A DNA stretch of 64,000 nt, from positions 1 to 64,000 of the forward strand of contig NZ_KB905557.1 of the NCBI RefSeq assembly GCF_000380965.1, read 5' to 3'. The notes below the pieces were generated by a model, which worked only from the letters and a program-made list of their open reading frames with translations, did no database searches and was not told the origin of the DNA. The position numbers and the translations under genes were made by a program. Shown one piece after another: positions 45,738-53,624 of this stretch. How positions within the stretch are numbered: the stretch's first letter is position 1; each line of letters begins with the position of its first letter. The DNA comes from Paenibacillus ginsengihumi DSM 21568 (lineage in GTDB: Bacteria > Bacillota > Bacilli > Paenibacillales > NBRC-103111).

Positions 45738-46571
45738 TTACTGTAACGTGTCCGCCATGCGTTCGGCGATTCGCTCGTACCCTTCCTGATTCGGATGGAA
45801 ATGATCGCTGTACAAATACTTGTTCAGATGCAGCTGGAACAAGTCATAGGTCGGCACGACCGTTATATTCGGATGCTTGTTCGCCAGCTCGAAGGCAGCG
45901 CCGTTCCAGCGCTGAACGATGGGAGCGCCAAGCCTTTCGTCATCGAGGTCAAGGAACGGATGATACAGCCCCATGTACAAAATGCGCGCTTGCGGCGCCG
46001 CCTTCGCCATTCGGGAGAAAATCTCGTCCAGCCGCTGCAGCGCCTCATCCATTCTTCCCTCGGCTCCCTGCGGGTTGAACGCCTCGGCATCCCCGTTTGC
46101 GCCCCACATGTCCCGGCCCCCGTCGAACAAATCGTTGCCGCCGATCGTTAGCAGCACCAGATCCGCTTCCTTGAGCGCCTCGGCGATGTCCCGCTTGTCG
46201 TCCCAATCCCGCAGCACATCCGTCGTGCGATAGCCGGGAATGGCAAAATTGTTATACACATAGACCGGCTTGTTCCACCGCGCCTGCAGTTTCTCCTTGA
46301 GCTGACCGACGTAACCGCGCCCCGACAAATCGCCGGTGCCGGCCGTAAGCGAATCGCCGAGCGCCACGATGCGAATCTGCTCTTTCGATTCCCATGTCTC
46401 CTCCGGCGCCGCCGGCTTCTCCGCTTCCGGGCGCTGAACAACTCCTGTCTCCGCCGCGGGCCTCGGGTTCATAATCACGCTGACCGCGTAAACGAATCCG
46501 CCAGCGCACAAGAGCGTCGCCGCAAGCGCCGTGCCGCCGACCGCCAGCCACCATCGCCTTGTCGATTTCAC
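45738..46571 (-). CDS. Membrane-anchored SGNH/GDSL hydrolase
   Basis: The product has about 277 residues with one N-terminal anchor helix (LAVGGTALAATLLCAGGFVYAV) and an extracytoplasmic SGNH hydrolase domain. Block I is IVALGDSLTAGTGD (Ser), block II NFAIPGYRTTDVL (Gly), block III LLTIGGNDLFDGG (Asn), block V YSDHFHPNQEGYERIA (Asp/His). The pattern resembles B. subtilis YpmR-like lysophospholipase/esterase proteins. A GTG at 46571 has GGAGG seven bases upstream and is favoured; ATG codons at 46601 and 46595 extend it by up to ten residues. It is a separate unit from the ABC operon. Confidence 0.88.
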   Translation of the reverse strand: MKSTRRWWLAVGGTALAATLLCAGGFVYAVSVIMNPRPAAETGVVQRPEAEKPAAPEETWESKEQIRIVALGDSLTAGTGDLSGRGYVGQLKEKLQARWNKPVYVYNNFAIPGYRTTDVLRDWDDKRDIAEALKEADLVLLTIGGNDLFDGGRDMWGANGDAEAFNPQGAEGRMDEALQRLDEIFSRMAKAAPQARILYMGLYHPFLDLDDERLGAPIVQRWNGAAFELANKHPNITVVPTYDLFQLHLNKYLYSDHFHPNQEGYERIAERMADTLQ

Positions 46572-46668
46572 CGGGCTCCCTCCGCTTGATGCCATTGTCA
46601 TATAGTTTATCCCTTTTAGAGTAGCGGTTTGCGGCGCATTTTGCAAATGTGAATGGGCGCTTGAGCCA

Positions 46669-48084
46669 TTAACTGCGCAAATATTTCATCGGATTTTCCT
46701 GCTTGCCGTTGCGGATGATCTCAAAATGCAGATGGACGCCGGTCGACTTGCCGGTGCTGCCCATGACGCCGATTTTGTCACCCTTGGCCACATTGTCGCC
46801 GACCCGCACCCCGATTTTGCTCAAATGGCCGTAGAGCGTCTCGTAACCGTTCTGATGGTCGATGATGATGCAGTTGCCGTACCCCGACTTGATGCCGGCA
46901 AACGCGACTTTGCCGCTGTCCGCAGCCAAAATCGAAGGCTCGTCGGAGACGAAATCGGTTCCCGTATGGGACTTGCCCCAGCGCAGCCCGAATTCACTCG
47001 TAATCGTCGGCTTGATCACCGGGTGCACGAAAGATCCTGTACCGATTCCCGATCGCTTCGTCCCCTGCTTCACAACAGTCGGCACCGGCTCTTCGATCAA
47101 GGTTTCGCCGACGGTTTTGTTTTCCACCAGCTGTCCGTCGATTTTGACGGAGCTGATCGATACCCGCTTGATCCCCGGCTTTCCTTCCGATGCGATCTGA
47201 ATCACCCCGGAATCGAGCGTTTCGTCCTTCTCATATATAATCGGATTCGGAATTTTGACCGTCTCCTGCCGCGTTTCCACCGTCTTGACCGACAAAACCG
47301 GCTTGTTCTTCTTCCACACCAGCCGGTCGCCTGGACGGATCAAATCGTTCTCGATCCAGGGGTTGAGTTCGTAGATGTCTCGCTGCGGAATGCCGAGCCG
47401 GGCGGCGATCACGGAGATGCAATCGCCTTTCTGCACTATATATTCCTGCGCCTGTTCCCGTTCAGCCGACAGCTTCCGGAACAGTTCCTCCGGCGGCTCC
47501 ACCAGCTCGGGCGGCACCGTCCGCTCCCGCAGCTCGACCGCCTCCACGAATTCCACCTGCGCCGCCGGTGCAGCCGCCGAAGCGCTCATCGACACGGGAC
47601 GCAAGCGCTCGCTGAGAGCGCGGTAAGACGCCGGAGCGAAGGGCCGCTTCAGCCGCTCGAACAGCTCCTCCGCAGCTTCCCGGTTGCGGATGTATCCGAA
47701 CGATAGCCCGTCGACGACAATCTCTACAGCCAGGGCCGAGGGGACGGCCGCCTGTCGAAGCGACTGCATCACCTGCTCGTCGTCCGTGCCGAGGCGGAAG
47801 CGCTCGGTCTGCTTGAGCCGCAGCCGGTCCAGCTTCGATACGATGTCCGCGTGAGCGAACCGCTCCCGCCAGTTATTGTAAACGCTTTCTTTCCAACGAA
47901 TTACCATGTCTGCGCTCGATACGGTTCCGATCCATTGGTCATCCAGAAAAACGTCCATTTTGCCGCTCATATGGCTTTTCACGAACCATCGTCCCGAAAC
48001 AGAGATCCCGATGATAACGGCAAGAGCTGTAAACCATTGCAGGAAGCAGTGCCAATTCCCATTCCATCCGATATGCCTCTTCAA
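46669..48084 (-). CDS. M23-family peptidase with LysM and G5 domains
   Basis: The 471-residue product has an N-terminal signal anchor (WFTALAVIIGISVSGRWFV) and a long intermediate region. A LysM peptidoglycan-binding domain follows (EYIVQKGDCISVIAARLGIP, near 215-258), then a G5 domain (about 265-345) and a C-terminal LytM peptidase. Zinc-ligand motifs are HTGTDF (near 373) and HLHFE (near 453), so the peptidase should be active. The domain order is that of cell-wall hydrolases acting on peptide cross-links in Paenibacillus and Bacillus. A complete repeat A unit ends seven bases before its AGGAGGT ribosome site on the minus strand. Confidence 0.94.
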   Translation of the reverse strand: MKRHIGWNGNWHCFLQWFTALAVIIGISVSGRWFVKSHMSGKMDVFLDDQWIGTVSSADMVIRWKESVYNNWRERFAHADIVSKLDRLRLKQTERFRLGTDDEQVMQSLRQAAVPSALAVEIVVDGLSFGYIRNREAAEELFERLKRPFAPASYRALSERLRPVSMSASAAAPAAQVEFVEAVELRERTVPPELVEPPEELFRKLSAEREQAQEYIVQKGDCISVIAARLGIPQRDIYELNPWIENDLIRPGDRLVWKKNKPVLSVKTVETRQETVKIPNPIIYEKDETLDSGVIQIASEGKPGIKRVSISSVKIDGQLVENKTVGETLIEEPVPTVVKQGTKRSGIGTGSFVHPVIKPTITSEFGLRWGKSHTGTDFVSDEPSILAADSGKVAFAGIKSGYGNCIIIDHQNGYETLYGHLSKIGVRVGDNVAKGDKIGVMGSTGKSTGVHLHFEIIRNGKQENPMKYLRS

Positions 48085-48099
48085 CGCTGCTTACCTCCT

Positions 48100-48240
48100 A
48101 TCTTGAAAAATTGGACGGAACCCTCCGGCGAATTTTCAAGCACCGAAGGTGACGACCGATGACGAAAGGAATCGCTCGTCATAGGCGTCTATCTTGAAAA
48201 TAGCGCTTGGTGCGCGGCCCCTCCCCAGGCACATCAGGCG
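48100..48240 (+). repeat. Repeat A unit followed by the left half of a short-subfamily unit
   Basis: A complete long unit (48100-48191: ATCTTGAAAAATTGGACGG, CGAATTTTCAAGCACCGAAG, GTGACGACCGATGACGAAAG, CTCGTCATAGGCGTCT) is nearly identical to unit 1 at 43.3 kb. It is followed by ATCTTGAAAATAGCGCTTGG, TGCGCGGCCCC, the left half of a short unit as seen at 27.7 kb. The right half appears only at 48468. Confidence 0.85.
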
Positions 48241-48467
48241 ACAAATCCTGCAAAAAATGCAACATTTTCCGGCCTCTTCGCTCCAGAAGCAGGGAAATGT
48301 TGCATTTTGTGCAACAATTCGAGCGAAATTGGCTTCAAATCCGGGAACATCGCCCGAAATGTTGTACAAAGTGCAACTTTGAGCCGCAAACAGGGGGTAC
48401 CCCCCCGTTTTTGTTGTACAAAATACAACATTTGCGGATTCTCTTGAATATACTTCAGGGCTCGCAG
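48241..48467. repeat. Repeat B, copy 2, with an extra palindromic arm
   Basis: The core 48333-48438 aligns with 8166-8271 over 106 bases without gaps. To its left a further palindrome TGCAACATTTTCC..GGGAAATGTTGCA (48260-48304) and TTGTGCAACAA are present. To its right a GGGCT-CGC-AGCCC-TTTTT hairpin closes the element. It interrupts a repeat A unit. Confidence 0.75.
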
Positions 48468-48657
48468 CCCTTTTTCATCATTGGACGGTGCCGCGCGAGG
48501 GCATGGGCGTCTATCTTTACAATTTGACGGTATCCACCGGACAAAATTTCAACACCGAAGGCGACGGCCGACGACGAAGGAACCGCTCGACATCGGCGTT
48601 TATCTTTACAATTTGAAGATAACCTGCCGGCCGGCAACATTTTCAGCACCGAAGAAC
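48468..48657 (+). repeat. Right half of the interrupted repeat A unit plus two further units
   Basis: TTTTTCATCATTGGACGGTG..GGCATGGGCGTCT completes the short unit broken by repeat B. A long unit follows (48512-48602, ATCTTTACAATTTGACGG..GACATCGGCGTTT) and a third partial one (to 48657). Changes in these copies are shared by both (CTTTACAATTTGA), so they probably duplicated in place. Confidence 0.75.
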
Positions 48658-49412
48658 GCTGTCAACCCATAAATCCAGTGTATGCCGCCCATGCACAAAA
48701 AAGCCCAAAATACGGGAATTAGGCAAAAATCCCCCCTCCGCCAGACGACGAATTCTGCATTCGCGCTAACCGGAAGAATAAATGCCCGTTTCCGCAAGCC
48801 GCAGGCACCATGGGGTCGAATAAGCCGGGGAAAGCCAGCGCAATATTGCGCTAACGATTGCCATAAAGGCGCTCACGCTAGCCACAAAGCTTAACTAGCC
48901 CGAAATGACCGCTTTCCGATGGCGCCATTTTCCAGCAATCTTCGCCTTGTGGGACCCCAAGATCCAGGTTTCCGAACGAATAGCGCGGCTCAGCTTCGTT
49001 AGATTCTTTACAGCACCATCCTCATCAAAATAGCGTGTGTCATAAGCGTTAAAATGCAGCGATCGGAAATGCTGCCACTGCCCGCGGCCTCCTTCGCAGA
49101 CCAGCAGCTTGAGGCCCTTCTTCCGTTCCCCCACCCCAGCCCCGAAAATACCGCGCCTTGCTTGATCCCACCCAGCCTCAGCCGCTTTTCGTGCTTGGCC
49201 GCAAACCGAGCGAACGAATTGCGCCTCAGCGGCTGGCCTTCGCTTGAAGTAGAACATGCCCGCGGAAGCCAATCGTCTATCGGCGTCCATTCAAGGAGGA
49301 GCTGCCGCGGTTGAGCAGCAGTGCTTTTCTTGGCACAGAAAGTCGCACTTCGCTTTCACTTTAGCGAAGTTAAGCTTTCTGCAGCGTGAAGCTAAGCTTT
49401 CTGCAGCGCCAA
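48658..49412. other. Gene-poor interval upstream of the ABC exporter terminator
   Basis: About 750 bases carry no gene I can support. A minus-strand frame of 131 codons (48895-49290) has no ribosome site and no recognisable family; it may be chance. Near 49272-49298 TCGTCTATCGGCGTCCATTC resembles a worn repeat A end. TAAGCTTTCTGCAGCG occurs twice (49370-49412), and CTTTTCTTGGC is complementary to GCCAAGAAAA 80 bases on. Confidence 0.4.
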
Positions 49413-49447
49413 GAAAAAACCGCCCTTGCACAAGGTGCAAAAGCGGT
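49413..49447 (-). terminator. Rho-independent terminator of the ABC exporter operon
   Basis: Minus strand ACCGCTTTTGCA-CCTTG-TGCAAGGGCGGT is followed by TTTTTTC, 22 bp after the stop of the second exporter gene. Confidence 0.8.
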
Positions 49448-49468
49448 GAGTCAGCCGTCAGCCAAGCG

Positions 49469-51322
49469 TTATCCGGTTTCCTTCAGAAGCCGGTACTGCG
49501 CCTGAATCAAGCCGTGATAAATGCCTTTGTGGCGCATCAGCGCTTCGTGATTGCCCTCTTCCATCACGCTGCCGTGGTCCAGCACGAGAATATGATCCGC
49601 GCCGCGAATCGTCGACAGCCGGTGGGCGATGATGAACGACGTGCGGCCATGCAGCAGCGTCTTGAGCGCATCCTGAATTTTCAGCTCTGTCTCGGTATCG
49701 ATGCTGGCCGTCGCTTCGTCCAGAATGAGAATGCGCGGGTCAGCCAGCAGCGCGCGGGCGAAAGAGATGAGCTGACGCTGCCCCATCGACAGCACGTTGC
49801 CCCGCTCCTGCACCTCGGTGTCGTAACCGTTGGGCAGGTTAACGATGAAATCGTGCGCCTTGACGGCCTTCGCCGCCGCCTCTACCTCCTCGTCGGTCGC
49901 GTCGAGACGGCCGAAGCGAATGTTGTCGCGAATCGTGCCCGAGAAAATGAACGTATCCTGCAGCACGATGCCGATCTGCGAGCGCAAGCTGTGAATCGTT
50001 ACGTCGCGCACATCGATGCCGTCGATCGAGACGCTGCCTTCCGTCACGTCATAAAACCGGCACAGCAGGTTGATGATCGTGCTTTTCCCCGAGCCGGTAT
50101 GGCCGACGAGAGCGATCGATTGTCCCGGCTCCACATGCAGATCGATGCCTTTGAGCGCAGGGCGGCCGGGCTCATACTCGAAGACGACCCGCTTCAGATC
50201 GACGGCGCCGCGAATCGGCGGCAACGGCTTCGCGTCCGGCTTCTCGGCCACGTTCGGCTGCTCGTCGATAAACTCGAAGATCCGCTCCGACGATGCCATG
50301 GCGACGAGCATTTGCGAATACATTTGGCCGAGCCGGTTGATCGGCTCCCAGAAGTGGCCGATGTAGGTGGAGAACGCCACCAGAACGCCGACCGTAATTT
50401 CCTCCGCCTGAATCAGGTGCGCGCCGTACCAGAACAGGATGCAGTAGCCGATCGCTCCCGTTACCTCGATGATCGGGTTGAACGACTGGTTCAGTGTCGA
50501 GGCGCGGTTCCAGGTGACCATATTGTCCCGATTCATTTCGTCGAAATATTGGATGTTTTCCTTCTCCTGCACGAACGCCTGGGTCACCTTGATGCCTTGA
50601 ATGCATTCGTTCAAATGCGCGTTGATGCGGGACTGCTTCATCTGCACCACCTGCCATGCCCGGCGGATGCGCAGCCGCAGCTTGGTGGAGACCATGAACA
50701 TGATCGGAACGGTCACGATGATGGCAAGCCCCAGCTTGAAGTTGTAAATGAGCAAAATCGCGATAATGCCGGCCAGCTGCACGCAGTCGATCATCAGGTT
50801 GACCGCGCCGTTAGTAAACAAATCCTGCAAGGAGTTGACATAGTTCGTCACCCTGACGAGAATCGAGCCCGCAGGTCGCTTGTCGAAAAAGCGAAACGAC
50901 AGCTGCTGAATATGGCTGAACAAATCGTGGCGAAGATCGTAGATGACCTTCTGGCCGATGATATTCGTATAGCGGATTTTGAAATTGTTCGCGAGCCATT
51001 GAATGACATACAGCGCCAGCATGGCGGCGACGCACCACAAGAGCGCGGTCGGATTCTTGCCTTCGAGCGCATGGTCGATCGCATAGGCGATGAGTAGCGG
51101 ATTGAGCAGCTTCGTCAAGGCGCCGACGACCATCATGATGCCGATAATCGGCAAAATTTGCTTGGCGTATGGCTTCATATACCGGCTGAGGCGCTTGACC
51201 TGGCCCCAATCGAACTCTTTGTCCAGCACCTCGTCGTCCTGATAGACGAAGCGCGGCTGCGCCGCCCCGCCAGCGGCCTGAGCGCCGGCGGGCCTGTTCT
51301 TGCTCCTGTCTGCCCGGTTCAA
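49469..51322 (-). CDS. Heterodimeric ABC exporter, subunit with canonical Walker B
   Basis: The 617-residue half-transporter has six membrane helices (about 50-340). The nucleotide-binding domain follows: Walker A LVGHTGSGKST near 405, Q-loop IVLQDTFIFSGTIRDNI, signature VLSMGQRQLISFARALLADP, Walker B ILILDEATASIDTETE near 533 and switch His IAHRLSTI. Catalytic Glu is present, but the signature reads LSMGQ in place of LSGGQ. The start codon overlaps the stop of its partner gene (ATGA, 51319-51322). The pair looks like Bacillus YfiB/YfiC or YheI/YheH multidrug exporters. Substrate unknown. It is the second gene of the operon. Confidence 0.93.
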   Translation of the reverse strand: MNRADRSKNRPAGAQAAGGAAQPRFVYQDDEVLDKEFDWGQVKRLSRYMKPYAKQILPIIGIMMVVGALTKLLNPLLIAYAIDHALEGKNPTALLWCVAAMLALYVIQWLANNFKIRYTNIIGQKVIYDLRHDLFSHIQQLSFRFFDKRPAGSILVRVTNYVNSLQDLFTNGAVNLMIDCVQLAGIIAILLIYNFKLGLAIIVTVPIMFMVSTKLRLRIRRAWQVVQMKQSRINAHLNECIQGIKVTQAFVQEKENIQYFDEMNRDNMVTWNRASTLNQSFNPIIEVTGAIGYCILFWYGAHLIQAEEITVGVLVAFSTYIGHFWEPINRLGQMYSQMLVAMASSERIFEFIDEQPNVAEKPDAKPLPPIRGAVDLKRVVFEYEPGRPALKGIDLHVEPGQSIALVGHTGSGKSTIINLLCRFYDVTEGSVSIDGIDVRDVTIHSLRSQIGIVLQDTFIFSGTIRDNIRFGRLDATDEEVEAAAKAVKAHDFIVNLPNGYDTEVQERGNVLSMGQRQLISFARALLADPRILILDEATASIDTETELKIQDALKTLLHGRTSFIIAHRLSTIRGADHILVLDHGSVMEEGNHEALMRHKGIYHGLIQAQYRLLKETG

Positions 51323-53181
51323 TGCGCGAACCCCCTCAGCTTGTTATTCGATGCCGCCGCCACCTCGGCGGCCGCCTGACGATCGCAAGGCTCCGGCCTG
51401 CCGCTGCCCGCTGCGGCGGGAGGAGCGTCCTCAGTCTCCTCGATATCCTCCGGCTTGTCGGCGAACTGGATGTTATACGTCTCCAAATACGGTCCTTCCT
51501 GCTTCATCAGCTGCTCGTGAGTTCCCCGCTGCACAATGCGTCCCTGGTCGAGGACGATGATTTCGTCGGCGTGCTTGAGCGACGAAATGCGGTGGGCAAT
51601 GATGAACGTCGTCCGGCCCTTCATCACCTCTTGGAAGCCGCGCTGAATTTCGTGCTCTGTCTCCATGTCGACCGCGCTCGTGGCGTCGTCGAGAATGAGG
51701 ATTTTCGGATTTTTGAGCAGCGCCCGGGCGATCGCAATCCGCTGCTTCTGGCCGCCGGAGAGCCCAAGGCCCCGTTCGCCCACGATCGTATCGTAGCCCT
51801 GCGGCAGCTCCATGATAAAATCGTGAGCTTTGGCCAGCTTCGCCGCCCGTTCGATCTCTTCCATGGTCGCGTTCTTCACGCCATAGGCGATGTTGTTGCG
51901 AATGCTCGAGGAGAACAGGAACGTCTCCTGGAAGACGATCGCCATCTGCTCGCGCAGCGATTCGAGCGTCACGTCCCGGACGTCTTCCCCGTCCACAGTG
52001 ACGCGCCCTTCCTTCACGTTATAGGCGCGCAGCAGCAGCTGAATGACGGTCGATTTGCCGGAGCCTGTGCCGCCGAGCAGACCGATGACGGAACCCGGCG
52101 GAGCGTCCAGCTCGAAGTCGACGAGCGCCGGCGGGTTTTCCGGATAGCCGAACGTCACCTTTTCGAAGCGGACATGGCCCTTCACCCGGTCAGGCGACAG
52201 CATGCGCGCATTATCCTTGTTCTTGACGTGCACATATTGATGCAGCACCTCCAGCAGCCTTTCCCCGGCCGCTTTGGACTGCGTGAAGTTATTGATGTGA
52301 AAGCCGATGCCCCACATCGGCCCGATAATATACCAGATCATGCTCGAGAAGGCGACCAGCTCGCCGAGCGTAATGCGCTCCACAATGACCATCCAGCCGC
52401 CGACGCCGATCAAGAGGACGACGCTCAAATTGGCAAACAGCTCCATCAGCGGGAAAAACTTGGCCCAGATGCCGGAGGTGTTGACATTATTCGTCTGGTA
52501 GTCCTGGTTGCGGCCGGCGAACTTGTCGATCTCATGCGCCTCGCGGGCGAACGATTTGACCGTGCGCACGCCGGTGATGTTCTCCTGCACCGCCGTCGTC
52601 ATCGAGCTCATCGATTGGCGGATTGACCGGAACGCCGGGTGAATCCTGCTTTCGAAGCGCATGGCCGTATATACGAGAAAAGGCATCGTCAGCATCGTAA
52701 TCAGCGTCAGCAGCGGGTCGATGCTGATCAGCATGAGCGAGCCGAACAGCACCATCATACAGACGTTGAGAATTTGTACGAAGCCGAAGCCGATAAAATC
52801 GCGAACCGCTTGCAAATCGGCGGTCAGCCGGGACATCAGATCCCCGGTTCTGGCCTTGTCGTAATATTGAAAGGATAAATACTGCAGCTTCTCGTACAAG
52901 GCGTTCCGCAAGTTGTAGGCCGTATGATTGCCCAATTTGCCGCTGGAAGCCCCGTGCAGAAACTGGAACGTCGCCTTGACCGTCATCACCCCGATCACCG
53001 CCAGCGACAGCGTCGGCACGAGGTGGTATTGCCCTTTGACGATGATTTCGTCGATCAGATAGCGGAGCATGTTCGGATAGACAAGCCCCAGCGCCGTCGC
53101 GATCATCAGGCAGAAAATCGAGGCGAACAAATATTTCCTTTCCGGCCAATAAAACGGCTTCAACTGCTTAAACACATTCAT
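51319..53181 (-). CDS. Heterodimeric ABC exporter, subunit with degenerate Walker B
   Basis: The 620-residue half-transporter has membrane helices up to about 310 and a nucleotide-binding domain. Walker A is GLLGGTGSGKST near 370, the signature GLGLSGGQKQRIAIARALLK, Walker B ILILDDATSAVDMETE near 495 and switch His IAHRISSL. The catalytic Glu after Walker B is replaced by Asp. Together with the LSMGQ signature of the partner this creates one degenerate and one canonical ATP site, the known layout of heterodimeric exporters such as BmrCD and TM287/288. A disordered acidic, Ala/Pro-rich tail follows 580. It is the first gene, preceded by a leader with a strong hairpin. Confidence 0.93.
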   Translation of the reverse strand: MNVFKQLKPFYWPERKYLFASIFCLMIATALGLVYPNMLRYLIDEIIVKGQYHLVPTLSLAVIGVMTVKATFQFLHGASSGKLGNHTAYNLRNALYEKLQYLSFQYYDKARTGDLMSRLTADLQAVRDFIGFGFVQILNVCMMVLFGSLMLISIDPLLTLITMLTMPFLVYTAMRFESRIHPAFRSIRQSMSSMTTAVQENITGVRTVKSFAREAHEIDKFAGRNQDYQTNNVNTSGIWAKFFPLMELFANLSVVLLIGVGGWMVIVERITLGELVAFSSMIWYIIGPMWGIGFHINNFTQSKAAGERLLEVLHQYVHVKNKDNARMLSPDRVKGHVRFEKVTFGYPENPPALVDFELDAPPGSVIGLLGGTGSGKSTVIQLLLRAYNVKEGRVTVDGEDVRDVTLESLREQMAIVFQETFLFSSSIRNNIAYGVKNATMEEIERAAKLAKAHDFIMELPQGYDTIVGERGLGLSGGQKQRIAIARALLKNPKILILDDATSAVDMETEHEIQRGFQEVMKGRTTFIIAHRISSLKHADEIIVLDQGRIVQRGTHEQLMKQEGPYLETYNIQFADKPEDIEETEDAPPAAAGSGRPEPCDRQAAAEVAAASNNKLRGFAH

Positions 53182-53260
53182 GCGGGAAACCCCTCCTTCT
53201 CCGCAGGTACAAATGATGTGCCTGAATGGTTAGCTTTTTTTGCCGCCTAAAGCAAAAATG

Positions 53261-53293
53261 GCTTTCGGGCCGCCGTTAGCAATGCCCGAAAGC
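53261..53293 (-). promoter_or_regulatory. Leader hairpin of the ABC exporter operon
   Basis: GCTTTCGGGC and GCCCGAAAGC form a perfect 10-bp stem with a 13-nt loop, followed on the minus strand by CATTTTTGC. It would lie near the 5' end of the exporter mRNA, about 80 bases before the start codon. It could act as an attenuator, as is known for leader-controlled drug exporters, or as a stabiliser. Confidence 0.5.
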
Positions 53294-53312
53294 GTCAAAG
53301 CTACGTTATTGA

Positions 53313-53341
53313 AGTGTAGCATCATCGGTTGAAAGCGGCAA
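53313..53341 (-). promoter_or_regulatory. Candidate SigA promoter of the ABC exporter operon
   Basis: Minus strand TTGCCG (53341-53336), 17 bases, TACACT (53318-53313), ending just before the leader hairpin. Matches are 4 of 6 in each box. Confidence 0.45.
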
Positions 53342-53471
53342 CAATCCGTCCAGCCGGAAATGTCGTGGAAACAGGCAATAACACCGTTTTCGCCACATTA
53401 TGGTTGCATAATCGGTCTATTTCATAGGAAAATGCCGAAATCCAAGCAATGTAAACCCTTTCACGAATTCT

Positions 53472-53505
53472 GAAAAAAAGAAGCCCGGGAACGCTTCCCG
53501 AGCCT
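53472..53505 (-). terminator. Rho-independent terminator of the dynamin gene
   Basis: Minus strand GGCTCGGGAA-GCG-TTCCCGGGCT is followed by TCTTTTTTTC. It lies about 120 bases after the dynamin stop. Confidence 0.85.
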
Positions 53506-53624
53506 TTCGCATATGCTGTTATTTGACCTCCTTATGGACGCCGGCTGCGAGCGAATCTTGCCGCAGCGGCCGTCACCTGTGGCCTGCTGAAGAATGCGTC
53601 GGCAATGGCAAGCGCATTTTCAGC

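Noticed and set aside
48895..49290. A 131-codon minus-strand frame upstream of the ABC exporter terminator.
   Set aside because: It has no ribosome site and no domain that I recognise. It overlaps a worn repeat A end.
53213..53308. A 31-codon minus-strand frame (MMLHFNNVALTLSG...) spanning the exporter leader hairpin, read as a leader peptide.
   Set aside because: It has no ribosome site, and the predicted transcript start lies downstream of its ATG. It is mentioned only as a possibility.
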